A stretch of 14,209 nt of DNA from Aquificaceae bacterium (GTDB taxonomy: Bacteria > Aquificota > Aquificia > Aquificales > Aquificaceae), in the NCBI GenBank assembly GCA_015490115.1, contig WFYM01000044.1, forward strand, positions 1-14,209. The letters are read 5' to 3'. This document shows, one piece after another, positions 1-6,475 of this stretch (the first letter of the stretch is position 1; the number at the start of each line of letters is the position of its first letter). The notes beneath the pieces are model-generated. The model was not told where the DNA came from. It worked only from the letters and a program-made list of their open reading frames with translations, and made no database searches. A program made the translations under genes and the position numbers.

Positions 1-336
1 ATAGAGGAATACCCCTCCAAGAAGTTCGACAAGTTCTTCATGGACACCGTTTACGAATACGGAAGGATAGAGGACGGGGAGCTTCTCTTCGGGTGGATAG
101 AGAAGCAGGGATACAAGGTGGTAAAGGACCCGATCCTCAAAAAGCCAATTCCCTTCATGGGCGGTGTTCCCGAGTGGCTAAAGCAACTCGCCGCAAAGCC
201 CATAAAGAGCATGAACGTGGGATTTCTGATGCTGAGCGCCAAGCACATGCTCTTCCACCCGAGAACAAAGAACTGGAACAGGTTCAAGCAGGTCCTCAGG
301 AAGGTCATGGAAGAGGAGGGAGTCTTCTCACACTAA
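1..336 (+). CDS. hdrC2: sHdr-type heterodisulfide reductase subunit C2, C-terminal part (5' end outside window)
   Basis: An open frame runs from base 1 to a TAA at 334-336, giving about 111 residues; an internal ATG at 40 is not the true start because the frame is open to the window edge and the upstream residues fit. The visible part contains no cysteines. In HdrC proteins the two [4Fe-4S] ferredoxin-like motifs are N-terminal and the C-terminal region is helical, so this fragment matches the tail of the family. The call depends mainly on context: the next gene, 15 bases on, is a complete HdrB with two CCG motifs, followed by DsrE and LbpA genes as in sHdr sulfur-oxidation clusters (hdrC1-B1-A-hyp-C2-B2). 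HdrC would pass electrons between HdrA and HdrB in the cytoplasmic complex. The copy assignment (C2, not C1) follows from its position before hdrB2 and is inferred. Confidence 0.75.
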   Translation: MEEYPSKKFDKFFMDTVYEYGRIEDGELLFGWIEKQGYKVVKDPILKKPIPFMGGVPEWLKQLAAKPIKSMNVGFLMLSAKHMLFHPRTKNWNRFKQVLRKVMEEEGVFSH

Positions 337-337
337 T

Positions 338-343
338 AGGAGG
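338..343 (+). promoter_or_regulatory. Shine-Dalgarno AGGAGG that fixes the hdrB2 start
   Basis: AGGAGG at 338-343 lies eight bases before ATG 352. An in-frame GTG at 343 overlaps this element and cannot be served by it, so 352 is chosen as the start. Confidence 0.75.
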
Positions 344-351
344 TGGGCAAG

Positions 352-1344
352 ATGGCAATAGCTCTTCAGCTCAGAAAACCCCCTATGGGAGGTATAGGGA
401 AGAGGGTAGCCTACTATCCGGGATGTTCCTTGGAGGGTGCTGCGAGGGCTTACGACGTCTCGACGAGGATAGTAGCCAAGGAACTCGGACTCGAGCTTGA
501 CTACCTCGAAGACTACAACTGCTGCGGAGCTATGGAGACGAAGAACGTAACCTTCTGGGGGACGATGCTCCTCAACGCCAGAAACATGTCCTTGGCGAGG
601 AAGCAGGGACACAAGGTAATAGTCGCTCCCTGCAACGGGTGTTCCTTCTCCCTCCAGAGGGCTGAGTATTTCTTAGAGACGGACAAGAAGGTCTTCGAGA
701 GGGTGAACGAGCTTCTTAAAGAGGGAGGAGTCGATCCCATAGACGAGATACCACACACCTACCACATACTCGAGTGGTTCTACCACGAAGCGGGTCCCGA
801 AAAGGTAAAGGAGAGGACGAAAAAGCCCCTCAAAGGTCTAAAAGTTGCAAGTTACTACGGCTGTCTATACACGAGACCCCACTTCTACGCGAGGACTTAC
901 TCCCACACGGGAGGTCAGGACGAGGAGGCAAGACCCAGAAAGAGGGACACAGCGGACGACGACGAGCATCCCTACTACATGGAGGCGCTCCTCGAAGCTG
1001 CGGGGGCGACGAGCGTCAACTTCGAACCCATGCATACCCAGTGCTGCGGAGGACCCCACTCCCTCTCCGACGAGCAGGTCTCCGAGAAGTTCGTCATGAT
1101 GATACTCCAGACCGCAAAGAGGAACGGAGCTGACATAATAGCCACCGAGTGTCCCCTCTGCCACGCCTCTTTGGAGATGTACAGGCACAGGCTCATGATG
1201 AAGGGTGTCCCCGACGTGGACGTTCCCGCAGCTTACTTCACCCAGCTCCTCGGCATAGCCTTCGGCTACAGTGCGGGAGCTGTGAAGCTAAAAGACAACC
1301 TCTCGGATCCCATACCCGTCCTCAAGAGGCTCGGTCTCGTGTGA
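352..1344 (+). CDS. hdrB2: sHdr-type heterodisulfide reductase subunit B2, two CCG domains
   Basis: 330 residues. HdrB carries the noncubane [4Fe-4S] clusters that act on disulfide or persulfide substrates. Two cysteine-rich CCG motifs are complete: C25, C57-C58, C94 and C97; then C171, C231-C232, C267 and C270. The first set fits the family pattern C-X31-39-CC-X35-36-C-X2-C, with 31 and 35 intervening residues. In the second, the stretch between C171 and C231 is 59 residues, about 20 longer than usual, because of a charged insert near residues 181-208 rich in Asp, Glu and Arg. The start is ATG 352, set by the AGGAGG at 338-343. In sHdr systems of sulfur oxidisers the complex is thought to run in the oxidative direction on sulfane sulfur in the cytoplasm. 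The gene ends in TGA one base before the next start, so it is co-translated with the DsrE gene. Confidence 0.9.
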   Translation: MAIALQLRKPPMGGIGKRVAYYPGCSLEGAARAYDVSTRIVAKELGLELDYLEDYNCCGAMETKNVTFWGTMLLNARNMSLARKQGHKVIVAPCNGCSFSLQRAEYFLETDKKVFERVNELLKEGGVDPIDEIPHTYHILEWFYHEAGPEKVKERTKKPLKGLKVASYYGCLYTRPHFYARTYSHTGGQDEEARPRKRDTADDDEHPYYMEALLEAAGATSVNFEPMHTQCCGGPHSLSDEQVSEKFVMMILQTAKRNGADIIATECPLCHASLEMYRHRLMMKGVPDVDVPAAYFTQLLGIAFGYSAGAVKLKDNLSDPIPVLKRLGLV

Positions 1345-1345
1345 G

Positions 1346-1753
1346 GTGGGGGCGGGGGAGAAGAAGATAGTTATCTTGATGACGAGCGGTCCGAAGACCC
1401 CTTGGCGTTGCGCCTCCCCCTTCTACATAGCGGCTCTGATGGCAGCGAACGACGCTGAAGTTGAGATCTTCTTCAACATGGACGGGACGAATTTAATAAG
1501 GAAGGGGATAGCGGAGAGGATATGTCCCTCTCAGGAGGGAAACTGCTTCTCCCAGAACGGGAAAAAACCCAAGACCGTCTACGACTTTATGAAGGACGCA
1601 AAGCTCGCAGGTGTCAAGTTTTACTCCTGCAAGCAGGCGGTCGAGTCCCTTGGACTCACCGAAGAGGACTTAATACCTGAGCTTGACGGTATAGTCCCGG
1701 CGAGCGAGTTCGTCCTGAGAGCCATGGAGGCGGATAAACTCATCGTGTTCTGA
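1346..1753 (+). CDS. DsrE-family sulfur-carrier protein of the sHdr cluster
   Basis: 135 residues with GTG start at 1346, immediately after the hdrB2 TGA. The fold signature is a first beta strand (KIVILMTSG, residues 7-15), then a helix and a second strand (VEIFFNMDG), as in DsrE/YchN-like proteins. Cysteines are C22, C60, C67 and C95. C95, in the segment FYSCKQAV, sits where DsrE-type proteins carry their persulfide-bearing cysteine. DsrE homologues in sHdr operons (the DsrE3 group) bind or transfer sulfur together with TusA and rhodanese; the exact subtype (A, B or C) cannot be settled here. A later start at TTG 1375 or ATG 1378 would cut away the first strand, so GTG 1346 is preferred although its Shine-Dalgarno is weak and overlaps the hdrB2 stop. 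Family confidence is high; the partner is inferred from position. Confidence 0.8.
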   Translation: MGAGEKKIVILMTSGPKTPWRCASPFYIAALMAANDAEVEIFFNMDGTNLIRKGIAERICPSQEGNCFSQNGKKPKTVYDFMKDAKLAGVKFYSCKQAVESLGLTEEDLIPELDGIVPASEFVLRAMEADKLIVF

Positions 1754-1759
1754 TACAAT
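1751..1759 (+). promoter_or_regulatory. Predicted extended -10 promoter (TGATACAAT) for lbpA-lipS
   Basis: TGA at 1751-1753 is the stop codon of the DsrE gene and also the TGn of an extended -10; TACAAT follows at 1754-1759. No convincing -35 lies upstream. Transcription would start near 1766, leaving a short AT-rich leader with AGGGAGG at 1772-1778 before ATG 1785. This would be an internal promoter giving lbpA and lipS their own transcript. It was seen by eye only. Confidence 0.4.
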
Positions 1760-1784
1760 ATTCAAAAAACAAGGGAGGTGTGAA

Positions 1785-2231
1785 ATGGCTGAGGTGAACG
1801 GATGCCCCGTTCCCGAAGACCTTCTCTATCACGTGGATCCGGAAGCTAACGCCTTCACTTGGGCGAGGGACAACGGAGACGGAACCTACACGGTGGGTCT
1901 GACTTCCATAGCCGCAGCCATGGCGGGGAGGCTCGTCGCCTACACACCTAAGAAGGTGGGGAAGACGGTAAAGAAGGGGAAGAGCGTTGCGACCATAGAG
2001 AGCGGTAAGTGGGTAGGACCCGTTCCAGCACCCTTCGAAGGCGAAATAGTAGAAGTAAACGAGGAGCTGAAAGCCAACCCGGCTCTTGTGAACGACGACC
2101 CTTACGGAAAGGGATGGATAGTGAGGCTGAAGCCTACGAACATGGAGGAGGTGAACCAGCTCCTCAAAGGTCCCGAAGCTGTGGAAGCTCTAAGAAAAGT
2201 AGTTGAAGAAAAAGGTGTGAGGTGCGGTTGA
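1785..2231 (+). CDS. lbpA: Lipoate-binding protein of the sHdr system (GcvH-like, LbpA type)
   Basis: 148 residues with a strong AGGGAGG six bases before ATG 1785. The lipoyl-domain hairpin is clear, and the predicted lipoyl-lysine is K75 in ESGKWVGP (residues 72-79). Glycine-cleavage GcvH usually has ESVKA at this place; the ESGKWVGP form is typical of the lipoate-binding proteins linked to sHdr. A cysteine, C7, lies near the N-terminus. In sulfur oxidisers LbpA is essential for the sHdr route and its lipoyl arm is thought to carry sulfur intermediates. The neighbours fit this: hdrC2, hdrB2 and dsrE upstream, and a LipS-type lipoate-assembly radical SAM gene overlapping its 3' end by ten bases. 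Automatic annotation may call it GcvH, particularly with glyA nearby, but no gcvT or gcvP is present in the window. Confidence 0.88.
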   Translation: MAEVNGCPVPEDLLYHVDPEANAFTWARDNGDGTYTVGLTSIAAAMAGRLVAYTPKKVGKTVKKGKSVATIESGKWVGPVPAPFEGEIVEVNEELKANPALVNDDPYGKGWIVRLKPTNMEEVNQLLKGPEAVEALRKVVEEKGVRCG

Positions 2232-3238
2232 ACCCGCCCCCTCCCCTCGAAGGTCTCGATCCGAAGCTCTGCGAGGAGCTTGGGGAAGGTCTCGAGATAA
2301 AGCTAAAGAACTTCGGAAGAAAGATCTACTTCCACGGTCCCGGCTTCAAGCACTACGAAGTGGAAGACTTCTCCATAAAAGGTCCCCCCCGTTTCGTCGA
2401 CATATCGGTAACCGGGAGAAAGTGTGAGCTTATGTGCGATCACTGTGCGAGCAAGATCCTCTGGCACATGATACCGGCGGAGACACCGGAGGAACTCTGG
2501 AGGGTTTGCGAGGAACTAAAAGAAAAAGGTGTAACCGGAATACTCATCTCGGGAGGTTCCAACAGAGACGGTGTGGTGGAGCTTCACCCCTTCCTCGGGA
2601 CGATGAAGAGGATAAAAGAAGAACTCGGACTTTTCGTTACCTGCCACGTCGGTCTTGTGGACGAGGAACTCGCAAACGGCTTGGCTGAAGCTGGTGTGGA
2701 TGCGGTCCTTATCGACATAATAGGCGATAACGAGACCATAGCCAAGGTCTACAAGCTCCCCCACAGGACAACCGAAGACTACGAAAGGTCCCTGAGGCTT
2801 TTGAAATCCGCAGGTCTCAAGATAGTCCCACACGTCATCATAGGTCTCCACTACGGGAAGATAAAAGGTGAGGAGAAAGCCCTCGAGATGATAGCGGAAA
2901 ACGACCCGGACGCCCTCGTCCTCGTGGTGGTTATGCCTTACTACGGGAAGGCGAGTTTTCAGCTCCTCCCCCCGCCCACCCCTGAGGAAAGCGCGAGGAT
3001 AGTCCTTACAGCCAGAAAACTCATGCCGGACGTCCCTATAATGATAGGCTGTGCAAGACCCGCAGGACCCGACAGGGTAAAGTTCGACCTCTACTCCATC
3101 CTCGCGGGTGTAAACGGCATAGCTTTCCCCGCAGAAGGAGTAGTGTCCTACGCCAAGTCCATAGGTCTTGAACCCGTCCTCTCTCCGAGTTGTTGCTCGA
3201 CCGTCTTCATGGTAGAGGCGGGTGTTATCAGCCCGTGA
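2222..3238 (+). CDS. lipS1: Radical SAM lipoate-assembly protein, LipS1/LipS2 type
   Basis: 338 residues. The radical SAM cluster motif C68-X3-C72-X2-C75 follows a beta strand, and ISGGSN at about 109-114 is the SAM-binding GGE-like strand. The rest looks like a TIM-barrel enzyme of the biotin synthase/lipoyl synthase superfamily. Near the C-terminus, C324-C325 form an SPSCCST segment that could help bind an auxiliary cluster; this is inference. In the novel lipoate pathway (sLpl(AB) with LipS1 and LipS2), two such enzymes insert the two sulfur atoms into octanoyl-lysine. The overlap with lbpA points to LbpA as substrate. Which of the two LipS types this is remains uncertain, and no second LipS or lipoate ligase lies in the window. 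The start is GTG 2222, preceded by a GGTGTGAGG-like Shine-Dalgarno inside lbpA; TTG 2228 is an alternative. Confidence 0.75.
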   Translation: MRLNPPPPLEGLDPKLCEELGEGLEIKLKNFGRKIYFHGPGFKHYEVEDFSIKGPPRFVDISVTGRKCELMCDHCASKILWHMIPAETPEELWRVCEELKEKGVTGILISGGSNRDGVVELHPFLGTMKRIKEELGLFVTCHVGLVDEELANGLAEAGVDAVLIDIIGDNETIAKVYKLPHRTTEDYERSLRLLKSAGLKIVPHVIIGLHYGKIKGEEKALEMIAENDPDALVLVVVMPYYGKASFQLLPPPTPEESARIVLTARKLMPDVPIMIGCARPAGPDRVKFDLYSILAGVNGIAFPAEGVVSYAKSIGLEPVLSPSCCSTVFMVEAGVISP

Positions 3239-3244
3239 TATACT
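3236..3244 (+). promoter_or_regulatory. Predicted extended -10 promoter (TGATATACT) for glyA
   Basis: The TGA stop of the lipS gene (3236-3238) doubles as the TGn of an extended -10, followed by TATACT at 3239-3244. The expected transcription start is near 3251, only about two bases before glyA ATG 3253, and no Shine-Dalgarno is visible, so a leaderless glyA mRNA is predicted. No -35 is evident. Confidence 0.4.
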
Positions 3245-3252
3245 TATCTCCC

Positions 3253-4539
3253 ATGGAACACCTTCTAAGAACTGATCCGGAGATCTTCGAGGTCGTAGCC
3301 AAAGAGCTGGAAAGGCAGTTTTACCACCTCGAGCTTATAGCCTCCGAGAACTTCACCTCCCTCGCAGTTTTGGAGGCTACGGGTAGCGTCCTCACAAACA
3401 AATACGCGGAGGGTCTTCCCGGAAGAAGGTATTACGGGGGTTGCGAGTTCGTCGACATAGCCGAGACCCTCGCCATAGAGAGGGCTAAAAAGCTATTCGG
3501 CGCGGAACACGCCAACGTCCAGCCCCACTCGGGAACTCAGGCTAACATGGCTGTTTACATGGCTGTCCTCGAGCCGGGTGACACGATAATGGGTATGGAC
3601 CTCTCCCACGGAGGGCATCTTACCCACGGAGCTAAGGTGAACTTCTCCGGAAAGCTCTACAGGGTCGTCCACTACGGGGTGGATCCGAAGACGGAGCTTA
3701 TAGACTACGACCAGCTCTACAAGCTCGCCAAGGAACACAGACCGAAGCTGATCGTAGGGGGGGCTTCCGCTTACCCGAGGGTTATAGACTGGGCAAAGAT
3801 GAGGGAGATAGCGGACGAGGTGGGAGCTTACTTCATGGTGGACATGGCTCACTACGCGGGTCTCATAGCAGCCGGGGAGTATCCGAACCCGGTCCCCCAC
3901 GCTCACTTCGTGACCTCAACTACTCACAAGACGCTGAGGGGTCCGAGGAGCGGTTTTATCCTCTGCAAGGCTGAGTTCGCAAAAGCGATAGACAAAGCCG
4001 TCTTCCCCGGGACGCAAGGAGGACCCTTGATGCACGTGATAGCGGCAAAGGCTGTAGCCTTTAAAGAGGCTATGACGGAGGAGTTCAAGGAGTATGCGAG
4101 GCAGGTTATAAAGAACGCGAGGGTCATGGCTGAGGAGCTGATGAAGGAGGGGTTCAGAATAGTAACGGGAGGGACCGACTCCCACATAGTCCTCGTAGAC
4201 CTCAGGAGCATGAAGATAACCGGGAAGCAGGCTGAGGACGCCCTCGGAAGGGCGGGTATCACGGTGAACAAGAACGCGGTTCCCTTCGACGAGCTTCCGC
4301 CTACCAAAGCGAGCGGTATAAGGATAGGGACGGCGGCTGTGACGACAAGGGGTATGAGGGAAGAAGAGATGAAGAGGATAGCCAAGCTCATAGCTAAAGT
4401 CCTGAAGAATTTGGACGATGATAAAATAATAGAGAGCGTAAGGGAGGAGGTAAGGGAGATCTGCGAGAGCTTCCCTTTATATCCTGAGCTGAAGGAGAGG
4501 GTTGATGAGCTTCGTAATCGCCAGACAGCCGGTCTTTGA
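3253..4539 (+). CDS. glyA: Serine hydroxymethyltransferase
   Basis: 428 residues, normal for bacterial SHMT. The PLP enzyme interconverts serine plus tetrahydrofolate with glycine plus 5,10-methylene-tetrahydrofolate in the cytoplasm. Family segments in order include LIASENF near the N-terminus, YAEGLPGRRYYGG, QPHSGTQAN, DMAHYAGLI and the PLP-lysine segment TTHKTLRGPR, with K226 as the Schiff-base lysine. The start is ATG 3253: it gives the expected N-terminus, and the 21 residues readable upstream from ATG 3190 lie inside the lipS gene and do not resemble SHMT. There is no Shine-Dalgarno before ATG 3253; a predicted extended -10 ends eight bases upstream. The last 35 bases overlap the start of the next gene in another frame. 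No role in the sHdr pathway is implied. Confidence 0.97.
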   Translation: MEHLLRTDPEIFEVVAKELERQFYHLELIASENFTSLAVLEATGSVLTNKYAEGLPGRRYYGGCEFVDIAETLAIERAKKLFGAEHANVQPHSGTQANMAVYMAVLEPGDTIMGMDLSHGGHLTHGAKVNFSGKLYRVVHYGVDPKTELIDYDQLYKLAKEHRPKLIVGGASAYPRVIDWAKMREIADEVGAYFMVDMAHYAGLIAAGEYPNPVPHAHFVTSTTHKTLRGPRSGFILCKAEFAKAIDKAVFPGTQGGPLMHVIAAKAVAFKEAMTEEFKEYARQVIKNARVMAEELMKEGFRIVTGGTDSHIVLVDLRSMKITGKQAEDALGRAGITVNKNAVPFDELPPTKASGIRIGTAAVTTRGMREEEMKRIAKLIAKVLKNLDDDKIIESVREEVREICESFPLYPELKERVDELRNRQTAGL

Positions 4540-5737
4540 CAGGGAGGGGAAGGTTTACGGCTACGAGGTCTTCCTGAGAAGGTCCGGAGATCTGGAGCGT
4601 TATCCCGAAGACGTGTCCTACAACAAGGCTACCTTCATAGTCGCCGAGCTGATAGGGGAGATAGGTGTGGAGAGGCTATCCGAAGGCAAGAAGGTCTTCA
4701 TGAACGTGACCCTCGATTCAATTCTGAACAGGGTCCTCGACCTTCTCTTCCTCGACAAGATGGTCTTCCAGATAATACCCTCAAAAACCGAGATAGGTCA
4801 GTCCATATACCAGAACGCCTTAAAGAGAATAGACGAGCTGAAAGAGAAGGGGAGCATCTTCGCCGTGAAGGAGGAATTTTACTCCTCGAAATACCTCGAC
4901 CTCATGGAGAGATCCTCAATAGTGGAGTTTACAGCTTCTTCGGTGGACGAGGGGAGGGCTGGAGCTGTCAGGAGAAACGGGAAGAAGGTTATGGTGATAA
5001 AAGTGGAAACCGAAAAGGACTTTTCTAAGGTAAAACCGCTGGGGGACCTCTTCTCCGGCAACTTCCTCGGACCACCCTCCGTGGTGAAGGAGTTTGAGGT
5101 AGCTCCCTTTTTGAAGTCAACCCTCCTCAGGATGATAGGAGCCTTGAATACAGCCCAGAGCATAAAGGACTTTGCAAGCATAATAGCGAGCGATGTGGGT
5201 ATGTCCGCCAAGCTCCTCAGGTTCGTCAACTCAGCTTACTTTGCAAGGAGGAAGGAGATAAAGGACATAGTCCAAGCTTGTGCATACCTCGGAATGGAGA
5301 ACCTAAAGAGGTTCACCCTACTCGTCGCTACGAACGACTACGTAGCGGTCGAGAACCCGGAACTCTGGAGAAGGTCGCTGATCAGGGCTATGGTGGCGGA
5401 GGAGATAGCGAAGAGGTTAAATTCCAAGCTCACCAACGAAGCTTACATAGCAGGTCTATTCTCACTGATAGATGAGATACTCGGTGTGGACAAGGTCGAG
5501 TTCCTCAAAGAGGTGAACGTGGACCAGAGCATAGTGGACGCCTTCACGGGAAAGAATCAGGAGCTTTCGGGCATACTCGAAAAAGCTGCCCTCCTTCAGG
5601 AAGCTCTCGGCGAAGGAGGGGAAGCCTTGGACAAAGCGGTAGAGGATGTGTCCGAAAAGCTGGGGATGGACCCCTCCGATCTCAAGACGATCTTGTTCGA
5701 GATCCAAGAAAGGGCTGAGGAGCTTCTCAGGATTTAG
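4505..5737 (+). CDS. Signalling protein with degenerate EAL domain and HDOD domain (YuxH-like)
   Basis: 410 residues. Residues 1 to about 195 form an EAL-like domain that has lost catalytic residues: the EAL motif reads EVF (E21-V22-F23 in YGYEVFLR), the second acidic region reads QIIPSK where a metal-binding Glu is expected, and the DDFG-type segment is replaced by VKEEF. Residues about 200-390 form an HDOD domain, shown by the IIASDVGMSAKLLRFVNSA segment and the following YLGMENLKRF. Such EAL-HDOD proteins are regulatory and probably neither hydrolyse cyclic di-GMP nor act as HD phosphohydrolases. The start is ATG 4505, with AAGGAG at 4492-4497 seven bases upstream; TTG 4502 is adjacent. 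It overlaps glyA by 35 bases, implying coupled expression, and its 3' end overlaps the convergent rhodanese gene by 11 bases. Its partner and output are unknown. Confidence 0.88.
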   Translation: MSFVIARQPVFDREGKVYGYEVFLRRSGDLERYPEDVSYNKATFIVAELIGEIGVERLSEGKKVFMNVTLDSILNRVLDLLFLDKMVFQIIPSKTEIGQSIYQNALKRIDELKEKGSIFAVKEEFYSSKYLDLMERSSIVEFTASSVDEGRAGAVRRNGKKVMVIKVETEKDFSKVKPLGDLFSGNFLGPPSVVKEFEVAPFLKSTLLRMIGALNTAQSIKDFASIIASDVGMSAKLLRFVNSAYFARRKEIKDIVQACAYLGMENLKRFTLLVATNDYVAVENPELWRRSLIRAMVAEEIAKRLNSKLTNEAYIAGLFSLIDEILGVDKVEFLKEVNVDQSIVDAFTGKNQELSGILEKAALLQEALGEGGEALDKAVEDVSEKLGMDPSDLKTILFEIQERAEELLRI

Positions 5738-6053
5738 AGTCTCTGGACTCCTTCTCGTAGGGCCAAGAGAGTATCCCACCCGCGAGGTTGTAAGCTTCAA
5801 AGCCCATACGCCTTAAAAAGTAAGTGGCGAAGGCGCTCCTTTCCCCGCTCCTGCAGTAGACTATGTATTTCTTGTCCTTGGGAAGGTCTTTGTATTTGAA
5901 CCTAAGCTCATCGAGGGGTATAAGCTCCGAATTCGGTATCCTGAGCTGGAAATGTTCGGGAGGTGTCCTCACATCGAGAAGGACCACCTTCTCCCCTTCT
6001 TTTTCGAGTATCTTCCTCGCCTCCTCAGGTGTTACCTCCGGCACAGTAAACAT
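5727..6053 (-). CDS. Single-domain rhodanese-like sulfurtransferase
   Basis: 108 residues, the usual size of a one-domain rhodanese (GlpE/PspE type). LLDVRTPPEH (residues 25-34) is the conserved first strand, and the active-site loop is C67-R-S-G-E-R-S, with a six-residue loop typical of sulfurtransferases and not of arsenate reductases or Cdc25-like phosphatases. The C-terminal NLAGGILSW segment is also family-typical. No signal peptide is visible, so it is cytoplasmic. It is the last gene of the minus-strand group and starts inside the end of panD (29-base overlap); GGAGGA directly precedes ATG 6053. It could supply sulfane sulfur to the nearby sHdr system, but it is on the opposite strand and its neighbour is panD, so that link is speculative. 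Confidence 0.93.
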   Translation of the reverse strand: MFTVPEVTPEEARKILEKEGEKVVLLDVRTPPEHFQLRIPNSELIPLDELRFKYKDLPKDKKYIVYCRSGERSAFATYFLRRMGFEAYNLAGGILSWPYEKESRDSKS

Positions 6054-6426
6054 CTTCCTCCTCCGCGGAATACTTCACAGATACCACCCTGTTCTTCTCG
6101 TCCACGTAAACTAGGATCGGTCTGTAGCTTTCGAGTTCAGCCTCCTCGTATTCCCCGTATGAGGCGACTATTATGAGGTCACCCTTAAAGCCGAGCCTCG
6201 CAGCTGCACCGTTCAGCCTTACCGTCCCCGAACCCCTCGGAGCCGGTATCACGTATGTGGAAAACCTCGCCCCGTTGTTTATGTTGTAAACCTCGACCCT
6301 CTCGTATGGCTTTATGTCCGCAAGGTCCATGAGGTCCCTGTCTAAGGAGAGGCTCCCCTCGTAGTTCAGGTCCGTCTCAGTGACGGTCAGCCTGTGTATC
6401 TTCGACTTTAACATATGCCTCCTCAC
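6025..6426 (-). CDS. panD: Aspartate 1-decarboxylase precursor (pyruvoyl enzyme)
   Basis: 133 residues. PanD makes beta-alanine from aspartate for pantothenate and coenzyme A. The proenzyme cleaves itself at a Gly-Ser bond, here G24-S25 in YEGS, leaving a pyruvoyl group on the new alpha chain. Other family residues are visible: IHRLTVTETDL, YNINNGARFSTYV and RLNGAAAR. The GTG at 6426 is chosen as start because AGGAGG (6433-6438, minus strand) lies six bases upstream, and the resulting N-terminus MRRHMLKSKIHR lines up with E. coli PanD so that the cleavage site keeps positions 24-25. The internal ATG at 6414 and a TTG at 6444 are less likely. It lies downstream of DUF72 and overlaps the rhodanese start. 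Confidence 0.95.
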   Translation of the reverse strand: MRRHMLKSKIHRLTVTETDLNYEGSLSLDRDLMDLADIKPYERVEVYNINNGARFSTYVIPAPRGSGTVRLNGAAARLGFKGDLIIVASYGEYEEAELESYRPILVYVDEKNRVVSVKYSAEEEDVYCAGGNT

Positions 6427-6432
6427 GTCCGA

Positions 6433-6438
6433 CCTCCT
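6433..6438 (-). promoter_or_regulatory. Shine-Dalgarno AGGAGG that fixes the panD GTG start
   Basis: On the minus strand AGGAGG ends six bases before GTG 6426. A second AGGAGG just inside the gene lies only three bases from ATG 6414, too close to serve it. Confidence 0.65.
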
Positions 6439-6453
6439 CAGCAAAATAATAAT

Positions 6454-6469
6454 ATAAGAAAACTCTTAT
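6454..6469. repeat. Short AT-rich inverted repeat between the DUF72 gene and panD
   Basis: ATAAGA (6454-6459) and TCTTAT (6464-6469) form a perfect six-base dyad around four bases, in the only AT-rich gap of this strand group (about 49 bases). Its stem has just one G-C pair, so it is a poor terminator for a thermophile. It could be an operator or part of a panD promoter (TATATT lies beside it on the minus strand), or chance. Confidence 0.3.
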
Positions 6470-6475
6470 GAATTT

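Noticed and set aside
93..500. A 135-codon + strand frame across hdrC2 and hdrB2
   Set aside because: It overlaps two supported genes in another frame; its translation is Gly/Arg-rich and unlike any protein.
1785..2231. Glycine cleavage H protein (GcvH) acting with the neighbouring glyA
   Set aside because: The lipoyl-lysine context ESGKWVGP and the hdr, dsrE and lipS neighbours fit LbpA better; no gcvT or gcvP is present. A phylogeny would settle it.
3190..3252. Upstream ATG start for glyA
   Set aside because: The 21 extra residues lie inside the lipS gene and do not match SHMT N-termini; ATG 3253 gives the usual 428-residue length.
3493..4391. Long minus-strand open frames opposite glyA
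   Set aside because: Antisense to clear SHMT sequence, with low-complexity translations and no start signals.
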